Source: Actinomyces denticolens (GTDB lineage Bacteria; Actinomycetota; Actinomycetes; Actinomycetales; Actinomycetaceae). Taken from it: a DNA stretch of 64,000 nucleotides. The stretch's first letter is position 1. Every line of letters begins with the position of its first letter. This document shows positions 52,130 to 59,937 of the stretch, one piece after another. A program made the position numbers and the translations under genes. The notes beneath the pieces are model-generated. The model did no database searches and had not been told where the DNA came from. It worked only from the letters and a program-made list of their open reading frames with translations. The stretch spans positions 1 through 64,000 of the forward strand of contig NZ_MVIW01000003.1 in NCBI RefSeq assembly GCF_002072185.1. The letters are read 5' to 3'.

Positions 52130-52862
52130 TGGCGGTGAGGCGGGAGGCGGCGGCGGGGTCGACCAGGACGAGGGCGTCGGGGTGGTTCTGCATGACGGTG
52201 CAGGGCCACTCGGCGCTGACCTCGCCCTCGACGAGCTGGCGGATGGCCTCGGCCTTGCCGGCCCCGGTGGCGATGAGGACGAGCCTGCGGGCCTTCATGA
52301 TGGTGCCCAGTCCCTGGGTGATGCAGTGGGTGGGAACGGCGTCGACATCGCCGTCGAAGAAGCGGGCGTTGTCACGGCGGGTCTGCTCGGTGAGGACATC
52401 GACGTGCGTGGGCGAGTCCAGCGGCCCGCCGGGCTCGTTGAAGGCGATGTGCCCGTCGGAGCCGATGCCCAGGATCTGCAGGTCGCAGTAGCCAGCCCGC
52501 GCCATCTGGCGCTCGTAATCGGCGCAGGCGGCCTGGAGGTCGTCGGCCAGGGCGTCCGGGCCGTGGAGGGCGCCGGGGCGCATGTCGACGCGGGAGCGCA
52601 GGTGGCGCTCCATGAAGGTGGCGTAGCGCTCGGGGTGCCCCTCGGGCAGGCCCACGTACTCGTCGAGCATGAAGCCGGTGACCCCTGCGAAGGACAGGCG
52701 TCCGGCGGCGCAGCGGCGGACGAGCTCGTCGTAGAGGGGCAGGGGGCTGGAGCCGGTGGCGGTGCCCAGGACGGCATCCGGCTTGGCGGTCAGCAACTCC
52801 TCGATCGCGTCGGCGGCGCGATCGGCGATGGCCTCGGGGGTGTCCAGGACGATGAGCTCCAT
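52119..52862 (-). CDS. nagB: Glucosamine-6-phosphate deaminase
   Basis: This 247-aa enzyme converts glucosamine-6-P to fructose-6-P plus ammonia. It shows VLGTATGSSPLPLYDELVRR (phosphate loop), FMLDEYVGL with the base Asp67, and LGIGSDGHIAFNEPG with Asp136, His138 and Glu143 of the ring-opening site. The allosteric C-terminal extension of the E. coli enzyme is absent, as in monomeric NagB. GAGGAG lies 6 bp before the ATG. It could finish sialic-acid catabolism begun by nanA-nanK-nanE 4-6 kb away, although a nagA gene is not in this window. Confidence 0.93.
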   Translation of the reverse strand: MELIVLDTPEAIADRAADAIEELLTAKPDAVLGTATGSSPLPLYDELVRRCAAGRLSFAGVTGFMLDEYVGLPEGHPERYATFMERHLRSRVDMRPGALHGPDALADDLQAACADYERQMARAGYCDLQILGIGSDGHIAFNEPGGPLDSPTHVDVLTEQTRRDNARFFDGDVDAVPTHCITQGLGTIMKARRLVLIATGAGKAEAIRQLVEGEVSAEWPCTVMQNHPDALVLVDPAAASRLTATRP

Positions 52863-52948
52863 GGCTGCTCCTCGAATGTGCTCGGTCAGTGGCGGGGTGG
52901 ATGAGATGGACGAGACGAACGGAATAACGTCTGCGCGCTCATGAGTGA

Positions 52949-52954
52949 ATCATA
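52949..52954 (-). promoter_or_regulatory. Possible -10 box of nagB
   Basis: TATGAT on the minus strand, in an unusually AT-rich 100-bp region, about 87 bp upstream of nagB. No clear -35 is seen. Confidence 0.35.
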
Positions 52955-53004
52955 GAGCATCCGATCATTAGAAGTCATCCAGTCGTCTTTACTCCTCCTC
53001 TCGC

Positions 53005-54723
53005 TCAACGCACCTCCATGTGCCCCGGCCACGACGAGATCGTGGCCAGGACCGCGGCCTCCCGCCGGTCCAGGAGCCTCCCGCCGACGACGACACCCCC
53101 GGCCGCGCAGGCGCAGCCCCAGGCCACTCCCGCCAGGAGCACCGCCCAGCCCCAGGCCCACGCGCCCGCCGAGGCCACCGCGATCATCGCGCCCCATACC
53201 GGCGCGCTGCAGAGCACGACGACGAGCAGGCCCGCCGTCTGCTCGAGCGCCGCGATGAGGATCGTGCCCGAGGTCCGCGACTTCAGGGGGCTCTCCCCCG
53301 GGGCGTTGACCTCGTAGACGATGACAACGCTCGCCGTGCAGGACCACGCCAGTGCCGCGCCGTGCAGCGAGGCCATTGCACCGAGCAGGGGCGGCACCGC
53401 CTCCCAGCGCCCCGCCCACAGGGCCAGGACGCCGAGCGTTCCCGTCAGGACGGGGACCTGCCACAGGAGAGCCGCCGCGAGGCGCCCGAGGCGGTCATCG
53501 CGCCCGCTCAGGCCGGCGCTGATATGCGACCACAGGGCGGTGGAGTCGTAGGCGAGATCGTCGTGGAGCGACCAGCCGGCGATGAGCGCCACGAGGAGGG
53601 CGGTCACGATCATCGGGAATATGCCGAACGAGGCGGCTCGCCCGGAGTTCGAGGCCGCCGCCGCGCCGTGGATGCGGCCTGCCGCCACCATCGCCACCGG
53701 CAGGACGACCAGGCTGACCAACTGGGCGAGATAGCGGGGATCGGCGCGCCAGTACCGCAGGCACCGGGCGGCGACGGCGGCCGCCGGGGAGGGCATGATC
53801 CGCGCCAGGCGCCTGTGCCAGGTCAGCGCGTCCACCGCCGCCCGCGCCGCCGCCCCGGAATCGAGGGCCCCACCGCGGGGCGCCCTCGGGGCGTAGGCCC
53901 CGGCGCGTCCCGTGCTCCGGGCGGGCCCCGTCATGACTCGCGCCATGACGCGCTCCCAGAGCGGGACGAGGAGGGCGGCGAGGACGACGGCGCCCAGGGC
54001 CTGGACGAGAGCGATCCCGACCCTCCCCTGCGCCATCGCCCCGGGCGCGGCCAGCGCCCATCCCAGGGGGGAGGCCCCGAGCGCCCGCGCGATCGTGCGC
54101 AGGCCGTCGAGGGAGATCCCTTGAGCGCGATCGGCGAGCGCGTTGACGGCATTGAGGAGGAGCACCCCTCCCATGACGAGGACGACGGCGATCACCCCGG
54201 CCGTGTCCCGCCCGCGCCGCGTCGTCGGGACGCCGAGGCCGATGGCCAGGACCCGCGACAGGAGGACGCAGGTGGCCAGTGCCACCGGCGCCATGAGCGC
54301 CGCGAGCAGGGCGGCGGGCCATTCGCCCGCCACCAGCCATGTGATGACGGGCATGAGGAGGACGCCACCGGTGATGATCCCCGGAAGCCCGAGCGCACCG
54401 GCGGCGGCCAATCCGATGGCCAGGCGCCGCGAGGGCGTGATCCACACCGCCATGGCCCGGGGGTCGAGGGTGGAGTCCACGCCCGCCACGAGCAGGGGGA
54501 TGAGCATCCACCCCAGGACCACCAGCGCGCCGATCGCGCCGAGGACGAGGGCGGCGTCATCCGTCCCCATCCCGGCGGCGAGGAGCACGGCTCCGGGGAT
54601 CACCCAGCTCAGCGCCGTGAGGGCCCACAGCGCGCCGAGGACGGCGGCGATCGTCGTCCAGGCGCTGCGCGTGACGGCGTTGAGCGTGAGCCTCCACCTC
54701 AGGCGGATGAGGGTCGCAGCCAT
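53005..54723 (-). CDS. ABC transporter permease, large exporter type
   Basis: This 572-aa membrane protein has about twelve hydrophobic segments in two halves, separated by a basic cytosolic stretch near residues 265-330. The first segment is preceded by a short basic N-terminus (LIRLRWRLTLNAV). It resembles the fused ABC-2 permeases of actinobacterial exporters. It overlaps the ATPase gene by 25 bp. The substrate is unknown. Confidence 0.8.
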   Translation of the reverse strand: MAATLIRLRWRLTLNAVTRSAWTTIAAVLGALWALTALSWVIPGAVLLAAGMGTDDAALVLGAIGALVVLGWMLIPLLVAGVDSTLDPRAMAVWITPSRRLAIGLAAAGALGLPGIITGGVLLMPVITWLVAGEWPAALLAALMAPVALATCVLLSRVLAIGLGVPTTRRGRDTAGVIAVVLVMGGVLLLNAVNALADRAQGISLDGLRTIARALGASPLGWALAAPGAMAQGRVGIALVQALGAVVLAALLVPLWERVMARVMTGPARSTGRAGAYAPRAPRGGALDSGAAARAAVDALTWHRRLARIMPSPAAAVAARCLRYWRADPRYLAQLVSLVVLPVAMVAAGRIHGAAAASNSGRAASFGIFPMIVTALLVALIAGWSLHDDLAYDSTALWSHISAGLSGRDDRLGRLAAALLWQVPVLTGTLGVLALWAGRWEAVPPLLGAMASLHGAALAWSCTASVVIVYEVNAPGESPLKSRTSGTILIAALEQTAGLLVVVLCSAPVWGAMIAVASAGAWAWGWAVLLAGVAWGCACAAGGVVVGGRLLDRREAAVLATISSWPGHMEVR

Positions 54724-55481
54724 GACAGCCCCTCCGTCGTCGTCGGGCCGCCCACGAGCTGGGCGAATCGGGTGTCGAGGTCCTCCCCCGCGGCGACCTC
54801 GTCGATGGTGCCCGAGGCCAGGACCCGGCCGGCGCCGATGACGCCCACGTGGGTGCAGAAGCGCTGGACGGTCGCCATGACATGGCTGGAGATGACGACA
54901 GTGCCCCCGGTCGCCGCGAAGTCGCGCAGGATCGCCTGGATCGTGCGCGCCGCGACGGGGTCGACGGACTCGAAGGGCTCATCGAGGACGAGCACGGAGG
55001 GCGAATGGACGAGGGCGCAGGCCAGGTGCGCCTTCTTGCGCATCCCCGCGGAGTAGTCGGCCACGAGGGTCTTGCCCGCGTCCCACAGCTCCAGGACGTG
55101 GAGCAGCTCGGTCGCCCGCTCGATGACGACGTCGCGGTCCATGCCGCGCAGCAGCCCCGAGTAGGTGACGAGCTCGAGACCGTTGAGGCGGTCGAAGGTG
55201 CGCAGTCCATCGGGGAGCACGCCGAGGCGCGACTTCGCGGCGGCGGGGTCCTCCCACACGTCGATGCCGTGGACGAGGGCGCGCCCGGCGTCGGGGCGCA
55301 ACAGGCCGGTGGACATGGACAGCGTCGTGGTCTTGCCCGCGCCATTGGGGCCGACGACGCCGTAGATGGAGCCCGTCGGGATCGACAGGCCGAGCATGTT
55401 GACGGCGACCTTCTGCCCGAATGCCTTGCACAGCCCCTCCATGAGGAGCGCCGGGGGGATCCCGGGAGTCGTCTGGCTCAT
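54699..55481 (-). CDS. ABC transporter ATPase, exporter type
   Basis: This 260-aa ATPase has Walker A GPNGAGKTT, a Q-loop in LGVLPDGLRTFDRLNGLELV, the signature-region YSAGMRKKAHLACALV (AGM in place of the usual GGM), Walker B SVLVLDEPFESVD and switch His in VVISSHVMATV. It heads a two-gene operon with the large permease. TAACCT lies 6 bp before the ATG, indicating leaderless translation. Confidence 0.9.
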   Translation of the reverse strand: MSQTTPGIPPALLMEGLCKAFGQKVAVNMLGLSIPTGSIYGVVGPNGAGKTTTLSMSTGLLRPDAGRALVHGIDVWEDPAAAKSRLGVLPDGLRTFDRLNGLELVTYSGLLRGMDRDVVIERATELLHVLELWDAGKTLVADYSAGMRKKAHLACALVHSPSVLVLDEPFESVDPVAARTIQAILRDFAATGGTVVISSHVMATVQRFCTHVGVIGAGRVLASGTIDEVAAGEDLDTRFAQLVGGPTTTEGLSWLRPSSA

Positions 55482-55487
55482 ACCCCC

Positions 55488-55493
55488 AGGTTA
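55488..55493 (-). promoter_or_regulatory. -10 box of leaderless exporter operon
   Basis: TAACCT on the minus strand, 6 bp before ATG 55481. Confidence 0.55.
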
Positions 55494-55567
55494 GAGGGGA
55501 GGGGGATCGCCGTTCCTCGTTCGCCCGGACGAGACGGCCAGAGCCTCCTCCCCCGGAGCGACGAGAA

Positions 55568-55598
55568 GGGGTGCGCCACCGTCTCGGTAGCGCACCCC
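55568..55598 (-). terminator. Intrinsic terminator of the HU gene
   Basis: GGGGTGCGC / GCGCACCCC, a 9-bp stem extended by an inner ACC/GGT, followed on the minus strand by CTTCTC. It lies 54 bp after the HU stop. Confidence 0.65.
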
Positions 55599-55652
55599 CG
55601 GGGCGTGCGGGCGGTCGAGGGGCGCCGCGGCGCCCTCCGCCCTCGGCCGGGC

Positions 55653-55937
55653 TCAGTTGTCGGCGACGGCCTTCTTGAGGGCCGAGCCCACGGTCAGCTT
55701 CACGCCGTAGCCCGCGGGGATCTGAATCTCCTCACCGGTGCGGGGGTTGCGGCCAGTGCGGGCAGCGCGCTTGACGCGCTCCACGCCCATCAGGCCCGTG
55801 ATCTTGACAGCCTCACCCTTCGAGACACTCTCCACGAGAACGTCCTGGAAGGCAGCGAGGAAGGCATCGGCCTCGGTCTTCTTCAGGCTGGTCTTGGCGG
55901 CGATGGCCGCGATGAGCTCGGTGCGGTTGACGGACAT
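55653..55937 (-). CDS. hup: HU-family nucleoid DNA-binding protein
   Basis: This 94-aa protein is a complete HU monomer. It begins MSVNRTELIAAIAAKTSLKKTEADAFLAAFQDVLVE and has the beta-arm segment GFxxVx-equivalent MGVERVKRAARTGRNPRTGEEIQIPAG, whose RNPRTGE tip inserts in the DNA minor groove. It lacks the long Lys/Ala C-terminal tail of mycobacterial HupB. A GAGAGGC ribosome site precedes the ATG. Confidence 0.95.
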   Translation of the reverse strand: MSVNRTELIAAIAAKTSLKKTEADAFLAAFQDVLVESVSKGEAVKITGLMGVERVKRAARTGRNPRTGEEIQIPAGYGVKLTVGSALKKAVADN

Positions 55938-55992
55938 GTCTTGCCTCTCGGTCGTGGAGCGGCACCTCGGTTGGGTGGTGCCACTGGCCGCA

Positions 55993-56022
55993 ACGCTATG
56001 CGCAAGTGAAGCGTTTTGTCAG
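55993..56022 (-). promoter_or_regulatory. HU gene promoter
   Basis: On the minus strand, -35 CTGACA (56017-56022) and -10 TAGCGT (55993-55998) with an 18-bp spacer. This implies a 5' leader of about 50 nt before the HU start. Confidence 0.5.
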
Positions 56023-56139
56023 TTGCTGAGCCGATTTTCGGCGTGTGACACACCAGATCAGCGCCTCAATCATCCCACGAATCACATCGACCACACCGGC
56101 ATCGTTATGGCCTCTCACCTGGGAGTCCGCTTGGAGCTC

Positions 56140-56871
56140 TCAGGCGGCGGCGTCACCGCCCCCGCCAGGGCGCCCGACGGCGCTGACGAACCAGGACGTG
56201 ATCGTGGTGGGATGGGTGATCGCGGTACCGACGACGACGGCGAAGGCGCCGTGCTCCATCGCCGAGGCGGCCTGGGCCGGGGTGTGGACCCGTCCCTCGA
56301 CGACGAGCGGCAGGGAGGCGAAGCCGACGATCTCGTCGACGAGCTCGAGGTCGGGGCCATCGGTCTTGGGGCGCTCACCGGTGTACCCGGCCAGGGTGGT
56401 GCCCAGGATGTCGACGCCGGCGTCCTGCGCCGCGCGGGCGTCGTCGGCCGATCCGCAGTCGGCCATGATGAGGGTCCCCGGGCGGGCGGCGCGCAGTCCC
56501 TCGACGGTCCGGGCCAGCGTGAGCCCATCGGGCCGGGGGCGCCGGGTGCCATCGAGGGCCACGATCTGACTGCCGGTGGCGGCCACGGCGACGGCGTGGG
56601 TGAGGGTGGGGGTGATGAAGACGCCGTCGTGCCCGTCCTTCCACAGCCCGATGACGGGGACGTCCACGTGCTGGTTGATGAGGGCGAGGTCGGCCAGGCC
56701 CTGGGCGCGGATGCCGACGGCGCCCCCGGCCACGCAGGCCTGGGCGACCTCGTCCATGGTGCGGGGGTCGCGCATGGGCTCGCCGGGGTAGGCCTGGGCG
56801 GAGGCGATGAGGCCCCCCTCGAGGCGATCGAGGATGGCCTGGCGGTTGTTGGTCTCATTCGTGGCGGTCAT
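56140..56871 (-). CDS. nanE: N-acetylmannosamine-6-phosphate 2-epimerase
   Basis: This 243-aa TIM-barrel enzyme epimerises ManNAc-6-P to GlcNAc-6-P. Conserved sites are LIASAQAYPGEPMRDPRTM, GIRAQG (Arg55), PVIGLWKDGHDGVFITPT (catalytic Lys78), IMADCGSADDARAA and LVVEGRVHTPAQAASAMEHGAFAVVVGTAITHP (Glu and phosphate loop). The C-terminal Gly/Ala tail is extra. AAGAAGG lies 6 bp before the ATG. It is the last gene of the sialic-acid operon, 89 bp after nanK. Confidence 0.94.
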   Translation of the reverse strand: MTATNETNNRQAILDRLEGGLIASAQAYPGEPMRDPRTMDEVAQACVAGGAVGIRAQGLADLALINQHVDVPVIGLWKDGHDGVFITPTLTHAVAVAATGSQIVALDGTRRPRPDGLTLARTVEGLRAARPGTLIMADCGSADDARAAQDAGVDILGTTLAGYTGERPKTDGPDLELVDEIVGFASLPLVVEGRVHTPAQAASAMEHGAFAVVVGTAITHPTTITSWFVSAVGRPGGGGDAAA

Positions 56872-56960
56872 GACGGGCCTTCTTTCGTGGGCGGGAAATG
56901 GGATGCGGCGCGGCAGTGGGCCGACGGCGGGCCGGCAGTGGTCCGGTGCTTCGCCGGCGC

Positions 56961-58007
56961 TCAGCCGATGAGGGCGAGAGCGCCCCGGGCGGCGCCGATG
57001 ATGGGGGCGGTGGTGCCGAGCTCGGCGGGGACGATCTCGATGCCGGCCAGGGGCCCGATGACCTCGGCGGAGAAGGCCTCGCACAGCGGCGCCCACCACA
57101 GCTCGCCGGCCCTGGCCAGGCCGCCGGAGATGATGACGCGCTCGGGGTCCAGGACAGTGGCGACGCCGGCGATGGCCTGGGCGAGGGCGACGGCGGCATC
57201 CCGGTAGACGCGCGCGGCGAGCTCGTCTCCCGCCTGGGCGCGCCTCTCGACGTCGTGGGCGTTGACGGCCGCGGGGTCGCCCCCGGCGGCGAGGTAGCGG
57301 CGGTGGATCTGGGGGCCCGCGGCGATGGGCTCGAGGTGGCCGGGGCGACCGCAGGTGCAGGTCTCCCCCGCGGCGAGCCCCGAGGGCATGTGGCCGATCT
57401 CCCCGGCGACGTGATGGGCGCCGCGCAGGGGGACGCCGTCGAGGAGGACGGAGCCGCCCACGCCGGTGCCCACGGCCACCATGAGGGCGCAGCGGGTCTC
57501 GCGCCCGGCGCCGAGCCAGGCCTCCCCGGCCGCGTAGGCGTCGACGTCGTTCTCAACGTGGATGGGCAGGCGCCCCAGGCCCTCGGCCTCAAGACGGGCC
57601 TGAACGCCCCGCGCGACGCGGGTGCCCGCCCAGTCGGTGATGGCGTCCGTGGCCGAGACGATCTCGCCGCGCTCGACGTCGACGACGCCGGCGGTGCCGA
57701 TGCCCACCGCGTCGATGGTCGCGGGCCCGCCGATGGCGCCCGCTCCTCGGGCGCTGCCGGCGCCGCCCTCGCGCGCGACCTCCACGATGAGGGCGGCGAT
57801 GGCGTCGAGCATGGCGTCAGGCCCCTCGTGGGCGGGGGTGGGGATGGAGGAGACGGGACCGAGCAGCCGGCCGTCGGCGCCCACGAGTGCGGCCGCCATC
57901 TTGGTGCCGCCCAGGTCGAGTCCGACGACGACCGGGGCGCCCGCGCCGCCGGTGGTCCTGGGCGCGTGGGAGGCGACCGTCGCGCCGCCGGCGTCGGTGG
58001 AGGCCAT
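56961..58007 (-). CDS. nanK: N-acetylmannosamine kinase (ROK family)
   Basis: This 348-aa ROK kinase would phosphorylate ManNAc. It has the ATP loop VVGLDLGGTKMAAALV, VGIGTAGVVD, the catalytic Asp region PIHVENDVDAYAAGEAWLG and GEIGHMPSG. The ROK zinc motif CxCGxxGCxE reads CTCGRPGHLE, with His in place of the third Cys. GAAAGGAAT lies before the ATG. Function is assigned mainly by its position between nanA and nanE; glucose or GlcNAc kinases share the fold. Confidence 0.88.
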   Translation of the reverse strand: MASTDAGGATVASHAPRTTGGAGAPVVVGLDLGGTKMAAALVGADGRLLGPVSSIPTPAHEGPDAMLDAIAALIVEVAREGGAGSARGAGAIGGPATIDAVGIGTAGVVDVERGEIVSATDAITDWAGTRVARGVQARLEAEGLGRLPIHVENDVDAYAAGEAWLGAGRETRCALMVAVGTGVGGSVLLDGVPLRGAHHVAGEIGHMPSGLAAGETCTCGRPGHLEPIAAGPQIHRRYLAAGGDPAAVNAHDVERRAQAGDELAARVYRDAAVALAQAIAGVATVLDPERVIISGGLARAGELWWAPLCEAFSAEVIGPLAGIEIVPAELGTTAPIIGAARGALALIG

Positions 58008-58114
58008 GGGATTCCTTTCGCTGCCGGCAGGGCGGCGCAGTGAGGATGCGATGGGGGTGCGGAAATGGGGGCGGTCCGGGCCGGGCGCGGCGTCCGGCCC
58101 GGACCGTGCGGGCC

Positions 58115-59035
58115 TCAGATGAGGCCCTCCTCCTTCATGATGGCCACGACGGCCTCCTTGTTGGCGCCCTCGAGGGGCTTGATCGGGAAGGCCATGTGGT
58201 TGGCCTTGATGATGCCGAGCTCGACCATGGCGGTCTTGAAGGCGCCGATGCCGGTGGCGTCGCCGGAGCGGCCCTTGACGGCGAAGACGGTCTCGAAGTC
58301 GGCGGCGATCCTGTCCTGGATGGCGCGCACGCGGGGCCAGTCGCCCTCGCGGGAGGCGTCCCACATCTCCCGGTAGGGGCGCGGCTCGACGTTGCCGTAG
58401 CCGGGGACGAAGCCGTCGGCGCCCAGCAGGAGCATGCCGTCGACCATGAGCTCGTGGCCGGACAGGAGGGCCAGGGGATGACCGGCCCTCTCGTTGGCGG
58501 CCACGAGGCGGCGGAAGCCGACGTCGTCGCCGGAGGAGTCCTTGACGCCGGCGATGACGCCCTCGGATCCCAGGCGCACGAGCAGGTCACGGGAGAGCTT
58601 CTTGCCGCCCAGGCGCACGGGGACGTCATAGGCGAAGACGGGGATCGAGATCGCCGCAGCGATGGCCCGGAAGTGGGCGGCGAACTCCTCCTCATCGTTG
58701 ATGGCGTAGAAGGGGCAGGTCGCGACGATGCCGTCGGCGCCCAGGGCCTCGGCGCGCTTGGCGTGCTCGATGACGCGCTTGGCGGTGGTGTCGATGGCGC
58801 CGGCCAGCACCGGCACCCGGCCGGCGGCGCGGGCGACGGTCCTCTTGACGATCTCATCGCGCTCGGCGTCGGTGAGGTAGGCGACCTCGCCGGAGGAGCC
58901 GAGGACGAACAGGCCGTGCATGCCGCCGTCGATGAGGTGGTCGATGATCTTGTCGAGGTCCTCGTAGTCGACGTCGCCGCCGACGGTGAAGGGGGTGATG
59001 ACCGGTGGGATGACGCCGGTGAAGCGGGTGTCCAT
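58115..59035 (-). CDS. nanA: N-acetylneuraminate lyase (DHDPS superfamily)
   Basis: This 306-aa class I aldolase cleaves sialic acid to ManNAc and pyruvate. Key residues are the GSSGE loop at 46-50 (pyruvate carboxylate binding; lyases usually GSTGE), Tyr136 in FAYDVP and the Schiff-base Lys165 in VIAGVKDSSGD. Length matches NanA. The superfamily also includes dihydrodipicolinate synthase and KDG aldolases, but the following nanK and nanE genes make sialic acid the best substrate call. It starts 53 bp after an ABC ATPase gene. Confidence 0.88.
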   Translation of the reverse strand: MDTRFTGVIPPVITPFTVGGDVDYEDLDKIIDHLIDGGMHGLFVLGSSGEVAYLTDAERDEIVKRTVARAAGRVPVLAGAIDTTAKRVIEHAKRAEALGADGIVATCPFYAINDEEEFAAHFRAIAAAISIPVFAYDVPVRLGGKKLSRDLLVRLGSEGVIAGVKDSSGDDVGFRRLVAANERAGHPLALLSGHELMVDGMLLLGADGFVPGYGNVEPRPYREMWDASREGDWPRVRAIQDRIAADFETVFAVKGRSGDATGIGAFKTAMVELGIIKANHMAFPIKPLEGANKEAVVAIMKEEGLI

Positions 59036-59088
59036 GGAGGTTCTCTTCCTGATTGCTGGGATGGGGGCGGGCAGTGGGCGCGGCGCGC

Positions 59089-59937
59089 TCAGCCCTCGAG
59101 GAGGGACGGCACGGCGGACAGCAGCGTCCTCGTGTAGTTCTCCTGGGGGTTGTTGAAGATCTCCGCCGTCGGGCTCATCTCGAGGATCCGGCCGTAGTAC
59201 ATGACGGCGATCCTGTCCGAGACGTAGCGGACGGTGTTGATGTCGTGGCTGATGAACACCAGGCCCAGGCCGAGGGTGGCCTTGAGGTCCTGGAGGAGGT
59301 TGAGCACCTGGGCCCGCACGGAGACGTCGAGGGCGGAGGTGGGCTCGTCGGCCACGATGATGTCGGGATCCAGGGCCAGGGCGCGGGCGATGGCCACGCG
59401 CTGTCGCTGCCCGCCGGAGATCTGGCGTGGCAGGACGTCCAGGGCGCTGGGCGGCAGGCCCACGAGGTGCAGGAGGTCGCGCACGCGGGCCTCGCGCTCC
59501 TTGGGGCTGCCGATGCCGTGGACGTTGAGCGGATCGATGAGCGTGTCGTGCACGATCATGCGCGGGTTGAGCGCGGTGGCGGGGTCCTGGAAGACCACGG
59601 ACACCGAGCGGCCCAGGGCCTTGCGGTCCGCGGCCGAGTGGCCGATCCGCTTGCCCTTGAAGTAGACCTCGCCCTTCGTCAGGGGCTGCAGGCCGACCAT
59701 GACGCGCGCCGTCGTCGACTTGCCGCAGCCGGACTCGCCCACGAGCCCGAGGGTCTCGCCGCGGCGCACCGTCAGGGACACGTCGTTGACGGCATGGACG
59801 GTGTCGGGCTTGAACAGGCTGCCGGTGCGCGAGGTGTGGATGACGTGCGCGTTCCTCAACTCGATCACGGGATCGGCCTCGGTCCAGGCGCCGGGGGCGC
59901 CGTCGGCGGTGCCACGGGGGGATGTGCGTGCGGCCAT
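59089..59937 (-). CDS. Oligopeptide-type ABC ATPase (DppF/OppF-like)
   Basis: This 282-aa ATPase is the second nucleotide-binding subunit of the importer. It has Walker A GESGCGKST at 67-75, ISGGQRQRVAIARAL, DIIVADEPTSALD and LVFISHDINTVRY. The DppF-type C-terminus (GRILEMSPTAEIFNNPQENYTRTLLSAVP) is complete. Its ATG overlaps the stop of the upstream fused gene in TGATG. It likely serves sialic-acid or sialoside uptake, given the nan genes directly downstream. Confidence 0.92.
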   Translation of the reverse strand: MAARTSPRGTADGAPGAWTEADPVIELRNAHVIHTSRTGSLFKPDTVHAVNDVSLTVRRGETLGLVGESGCGKSTTARVMVGLQPLTKGEVYFKGKRIGHSAADRKALGRSVSVVFQDPATALNPRMIVHDTLIDPLNVHGIGSPKEREARVRDLLHLVGLPPSALDVLPRQISGGQRQRVAIARALALDPDIIVADEPTSALDVSVRAQVLNLLQDLKATLGLGLVFISHDINTVRYVSDRIAVMYYGRILEMSPTAEIFNNPQENYTRTLLSAVPSLLEG

